In this document: piece after piece, positions 6,187 through 8,210 of the stretch | Layout: each line of letters opens with the position of its first letter | Numbering within the stretch: the stretch's first letter is position 1 | Origin: CAZUQA01 sp964622375 | Lineage (GTDB): Bacteria; Bacillota_I; Bacilli_A; Erysipelotrichales; Erysipelotrichaceae | Reading direction: 5' to 3' | DNA: 8,210 nt | NCBI GenBank assembly: GCA_964622375.1 | Contig: CAZUQA010000084.1 | Location: 1 to 8,210, forward strand | Notes under the pieces: model-generated | What the model was told of the DNA's origin: nothing | Database searches by the model: none | What the model saw: only the letters and a program-made list of their open reading frames with translations | Position numbers and translations under genes: made by a program

Positions 6187-6462
6187 ATGTTAGATTCGTT
6201 AGGCGTTATTATTGTCGTTGCTCACATCTGTACCGTGGTAGCATTGTATGCCGGTTTCATTACCACCATCACCCAATCCAAAATTGCCATTGCAGCCATT
6301 GAAGCGATTGCCCGGCAACCGGAATCCTCCGGTAATGTCACAACCACAATGTTCATCGGTTTAGCGATGGCGGAGACTTCCGGTATTTACGGTTTGTTGA
6401 TTGCTATCATTCTACTGTTTGCTAACCCCTTGATTACGATTTATCTGCAGAATATTAAGTAG
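6187..6462 (+). CDS. atpE: ATP synthase F0 subunit c, Na+-type ligand set
   Basis: A two-helix hairpin (91 residues) that oligomerises into the ion-carrying rotor ring. Helix 1 spans about 6-38, the polar loop is the classic ARQPE (42-46), and helix 2 spans about 52-86 with the ion-binding carboxylate E63. Residues Q30, E63, T64, S65 and Y68 align with the Na+ ligands Q32, E65, S66, T67 and Y70 of Ilyobacter tartaricus, and ETSGIY followed by LLFANP strongly resembles that protein. Na+ coupling is therefore predicted. The inner-helix glycine repeat is largely missing: positions equivalent to Ilyobacter G27, G29, G31 and G33 are I25, T27, T29 and S31. The usual Lys at the cytoplasmic end of helix 1 is Ala36, while a Lys (K32) appears one turn earlier. 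ATG 6187 is chosen over the in-frame TTG at 6157 because AGGAGGA (6174-6180) precedes it with ideal spacing. Confidence 0.96.
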   Translation: MLDSLGVIIVVAHICTVVALYAGFITTITQSKIAIAAIEAIARQPESSGNVTTTMFIGLAMAETSGIYGLLIAIILLFANPLITIYLQNIK

Positions 6463-6494
6463 TCTGATCAAGCAACAGAAGGGAGGGTTTTCTC

Positions 6495-7028
6495 TTGAGA
6501 ATACTGATACTGGCGGCAGAACCGGGGCGGATTTTTGGACTTGACCAACAGACATTTATCAGCGTAGCAATTCAACTTTTTAACGCTACTTTTTTAGCCG
6601 GCATTATGACTTGGCTTTTATATAAACCGGTGGGTAACATGCTTGCTAAACGCCAGAACAAAATTGCTAAACAATTGGATAATGCCGCAAAAGATGAAGC
6701 TGCGGCTCAATATCTAAAAGAACAATACCAAAAGAAACTGGAAGCGATTGAAGCGGAAAGAAAAGCGCTTTTAACCCAGGCCAAGGCGGAAGCTAACAGC
6801 CAGAGCAAACAAATAATAGAAAATGCTAAGGTCGAAGCCGCCAAGATGATTGCCGAGGCTAAAGAAGAAATTGCCGAAGAAAAGCAAGAGATGGCTGAGG
6901 AACTGCGGCAACAGATTATCGATATTGCGACCTTGATGACGGAAAAACTGATTGCCAAAACTTTAGATAAAGCGCAACAGGAAGCCCTGATTGATGAAGC
7001 CTTGGCTGAGTTGGAAGATCTGCTATGA
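6495..7028 (+). CDS. atpF: ATP synthase F0 subunit b (peripheral stalk)
   Basis: The b subunit forms the dimeric outer stalk that holds the F1 head against rotation. The 177-residue length is normal. The membrane anchor is at about 22-43 (ISVAIQLFNATFLAGIMTWLLY), followed by KPVGNMLAKRQNKI, and then a long charged, alanine-rich coiled coil over about 58-150. A C-terminal helix pair (ATLMTEKLIAKTLDKAQQEALIDEAL) binds delta in known enzymes. The start is TTG with GGGAGGG at 6481-6487 seven bases upstream. The protein looks full length, so it does not contain a displaced piece of delta. Its stop overlaps the atpH start by ATGA. Confidence 0.97.
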   Translation: MRILILAAEPGRIFGLDQQTFISVAIQLFNATFLAGIMTWLLYKPVGNMLAKRQNKIAKQLDNAAKDEAAAQYLKEQYQKKLEAIEAERKALLTQAKAEANSQSKQIIENAKVEAAKMIAEAKEEIAEEKQEMAEELRQQIIDIATLMTEKLIAKTLDKAQQEALIDEALAELEDLL

Positions 7029-7273
7029 TTGACTTAAGCAATAAAACTAAAGTCTATATCAGCTCAGTAACTAAACTACAACGTAGCCAAGTGCTGGAGT
7101 TGAATAAACTGTTAGTGAAAAAACTGAATAAACCGGTAGAGATTATCGAAAAGTTGGATCCGACCCTGCTAGGGGGCTTCTACCTGCAAGTTGCTGACCG
7201 GGTCATTGATCGTAGCTTAAAAAAACAACTTCACGATCTCAAGGTGGTTTTAGAAGGAAAAGAAAGAAAATGA
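7025..7273 (+). CDS. atpH: ATP synthase F1 subunit delta, C-terminal domain only
   Basis: The product is 82 residues, against about 175-185 for an ordinary delta. It matches only the C-terminal domain: the beta-strand start VYISSVTKL (10-18), a helix (21-34), KPVEIIEKLDPTLLGGFYLQVADRVIDRSLKKQL (36-69) with the delta signature LDPTLLGG at 44-51 and VIDRS at 60-64, then a final helix. The N-terminal six-helix bundle, which in known enzymes grips the N-termini of the alpha subunits on top of F1, is missing. The gene is not visibly broken: it starts with ATG in an ATGA overlap with atpF, has GGAAG (7013-7017) seven bases upstream, and ends in an ATGA overlap with atpA. The missing domain therefore cannot be hidden between genes. 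It should still bind the AtpF C-terminus; how the stalk attaches to F1 is unclear. Confidence 0.93.
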   Translation: MIDLSNKTKVYISSVTKLQRSQVLELNKLLVKKLNKPVEIIEKLDPTLLGGFYLQVADRVIDRSLKKQLHDLKVVLEGKERK

Positions 7274-8210
7274 TCATTGAAGCTCGAGCAATCGCCAAGG
7301 ATATCAAAAAAAGAATTGCCGAATTCCAAGCCAGTAAGGGCGTGGATGAAATCGGGCAGGTCATTCAAGTCGGTGATGGTATCGTGCGTATCAGCGGTTT
7401 GAAGAACGCCATGAGCGGTGAGCTTTTGGAACTTTCCTGTGGTGTTTTTGCTATTGCCTTAAATCTCGATGCCGCTAGCATCGGGGCGGTGTTGTTGGGC
7501 AGTGATGCCGGTGTCAAAGCCGGTGATTTGGTAAGAGCAACTAAGAGTATCGCGGAAGTCCCGGTGGGCGCTGATCTTTTAGGCAGAATGGTCAATGCCA
7601 TTGGTCAACCTATCGATGAAAAGGGTGAGATTTTTTTTGAGGCGACACGCAAGATTGAACGCAACGCTCCCGGAATCATTGACCGCCAAGAGATCAATGA
7701 ACCTTTACAAACCGGCATCAAAGCGATTGATGTCTTGGTACCGATTGGTAAAGGGCAAAGGGAATTAATCATCGGCGATCGGCAAACCGGCAAAACCGCT
7801 CTTTGTATCGATACCATCATCAATCAAAAAGACAAAGATGTTATCTGTGTCTATGTGGCAATTGGTCAGAAAGCATCGACCGTTGCCCGTTTAGCTAAGA
7901 CCTTAGAAGATGCCGGAGCTATGGAATATACCTGTTTGGTAGTGGCTACTGCCAGCGATTCGGCTTCATTACAATACATCGCCCCTTACACCGGTTGCGC
8001 TATTGCCGAAGAGTGGATGGAAGAAGGAAAAGATGTTTTGATTGTCTACGATGATTTATCAAAACACGCAGTAGCTTATCGCACTTTGAGCTTGTTACTA
8101 AGGCGGCCGCCGGGGCGGGAAGCTTACCCCGGTGATGTTTTTTATCTGCATTCTCGTTTATTGGAAAGAGCCGGACAACTGAGTAAAGAAAAAGGGGAAG
8201 GTTCACTTAC
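7270..8210 (+). CDS. atpA: ATP synthase F1 subunit alpha, 3'-truncated by the window edge
   Basis: The alpha subunit alternates with beta in the catalytic hexamer and binds non-catalytic nucleotide. 313 complete codons of a usual ~500 are present. Landmarks are an N-terminal helix (IEARAIAKDIKKRIAEF, 3-19), the beta-barrel region with GQVIQVGDGIVRISGL (29-44), Walker A GDRQTGKT (169-176), IGQKASTVA (198-206), a Walker-B-type VLIVYDDLSKHA (256-267) and RRPPGREAYPGDVFYLHSRLLERA (278-301). The C-terminal domain and the alpha/beta signature fall outside. The start ATG overlaps the atpH stop (ATGA), with AAGGA (7254-7258) upstream. The N-terminal helix that normally docks on the delta N-terminal domain is retained although that domain is absent from AtpH. 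Confidence 0.98.
   Translation, partial: MIIEARAIAKDIKKRIAEFQASKGVDEIGQVIQVGDGIVRISGLKNAMSGELLELSCGVFAIALNLDAASIGAVLLGSDAGVKAGDLVRATKSIAEVPVGADLLGRMVNAIGQPIDEKGEIFFEATRKIERNAPGIIDRQEINEPLQTGIKAIDVLVPIGKGQRELIIGDRQTGKTALCIDTIINQKDKDVICVYVAIGQKASTVARLAKTLEDAGAMEYTCLVVATASDSASLQYIAPYTGCAIAEEWMEEGKDVLIVYDDLSKHAVAYRTLSLLLRRPPGREAYPGDVFYLHSRLLERAGQLSKEKGEGSL

Noticed and set aside
6700..7030. Missing delta N-terminal domain hidden by a frameshift upstream of atpH
   Set aside because: AtpF reads through this stretch as a normal, complete b subunit up to the overlap, leaving no room for another 100 residues.
1..8210. CRISPR arrays, tRNA or rRNA genes, insertion sequences, phage or defence genes
   Set aside because: No regularly spaced repeats, cloverleaf-like segments, transposase motifs or terminal repeats were seen; nearly all of the window is accounted for by recognisable chromosomal genes.

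Overview
The window looks like chromosomal DNA of a low-to-moderate GC Bacillota (Firmicutes) bacterium, most likely an anaerobe of a Clostridia- or Erysipelotrichia-like lineage. This rests on the style of the proteins, the Shine-Dalgarno sites (AAGGGAGG, AGGAGGA), the mix of ATG and TTG starts, and an F-type ATP synthase whose c subunit carries a Na+-type ion site. The genus cannot be fixed from sequence alone.

Left part (1-3049, + strand): the 3' four-fifths of valS (valyl-tRNA synthetase; the 5' end lies outside) is followed after 38 bp by a membrane-anchored protein resembling CpaB/RcpC (SAF-type pilus assembly protein). A 47-residue single-pass membrane microprotein follows, overlapping it by ATGA. 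The run ends at a hairpin terminator that probably works in both directions.

Middle (3063-4806): on the - strand is a cytoplasmic two-domain metallophosphoesterase/5'-nucleotidase of the UshA/YunD type. It is convergent with the cpaB-like pair and divergent from the ATP synthase operon. The 283-bp divergent gap holds a short perfect inverted repeat, an odd GC- and purine-rich block that may fold, and a good extended -10 promoter reading into the atp operon.

Right part (4807-8210, + strand): a tightly packed ATP synthase operon in the order atpZ-atpI-atpB-atpE-atpF-atpH-atpA, running off the right edge; gamma, beta and epsilon presumably follow. AtpB and AtpE form the ion-translocating rotor/stator interface, AtpF the peripheral stalk, AtpH the stalk cap and AtpA the catalytic-head alpha subunit. 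AtpI and AtpZ are assembly or ion-supply accessories.

The genes are mostly housekeeping, but the ATP synthase is unusual in three ways. (1) AtpH is only 82 residues, essentially the C-terminal domain of delta, with the N-terminal F1-binding domain absent. (2) AtpE has a full set of Na+ ligands, but the glycine-repeat motif of its inner helix is replaced by Ile/Thr/Thr/Ser. (3) AtpB has Met where E. coli has Glu219, with an Asp at the position of His245. No CRISPR array, tRNA, rRNA, insertion sequence or phage gene was seen.
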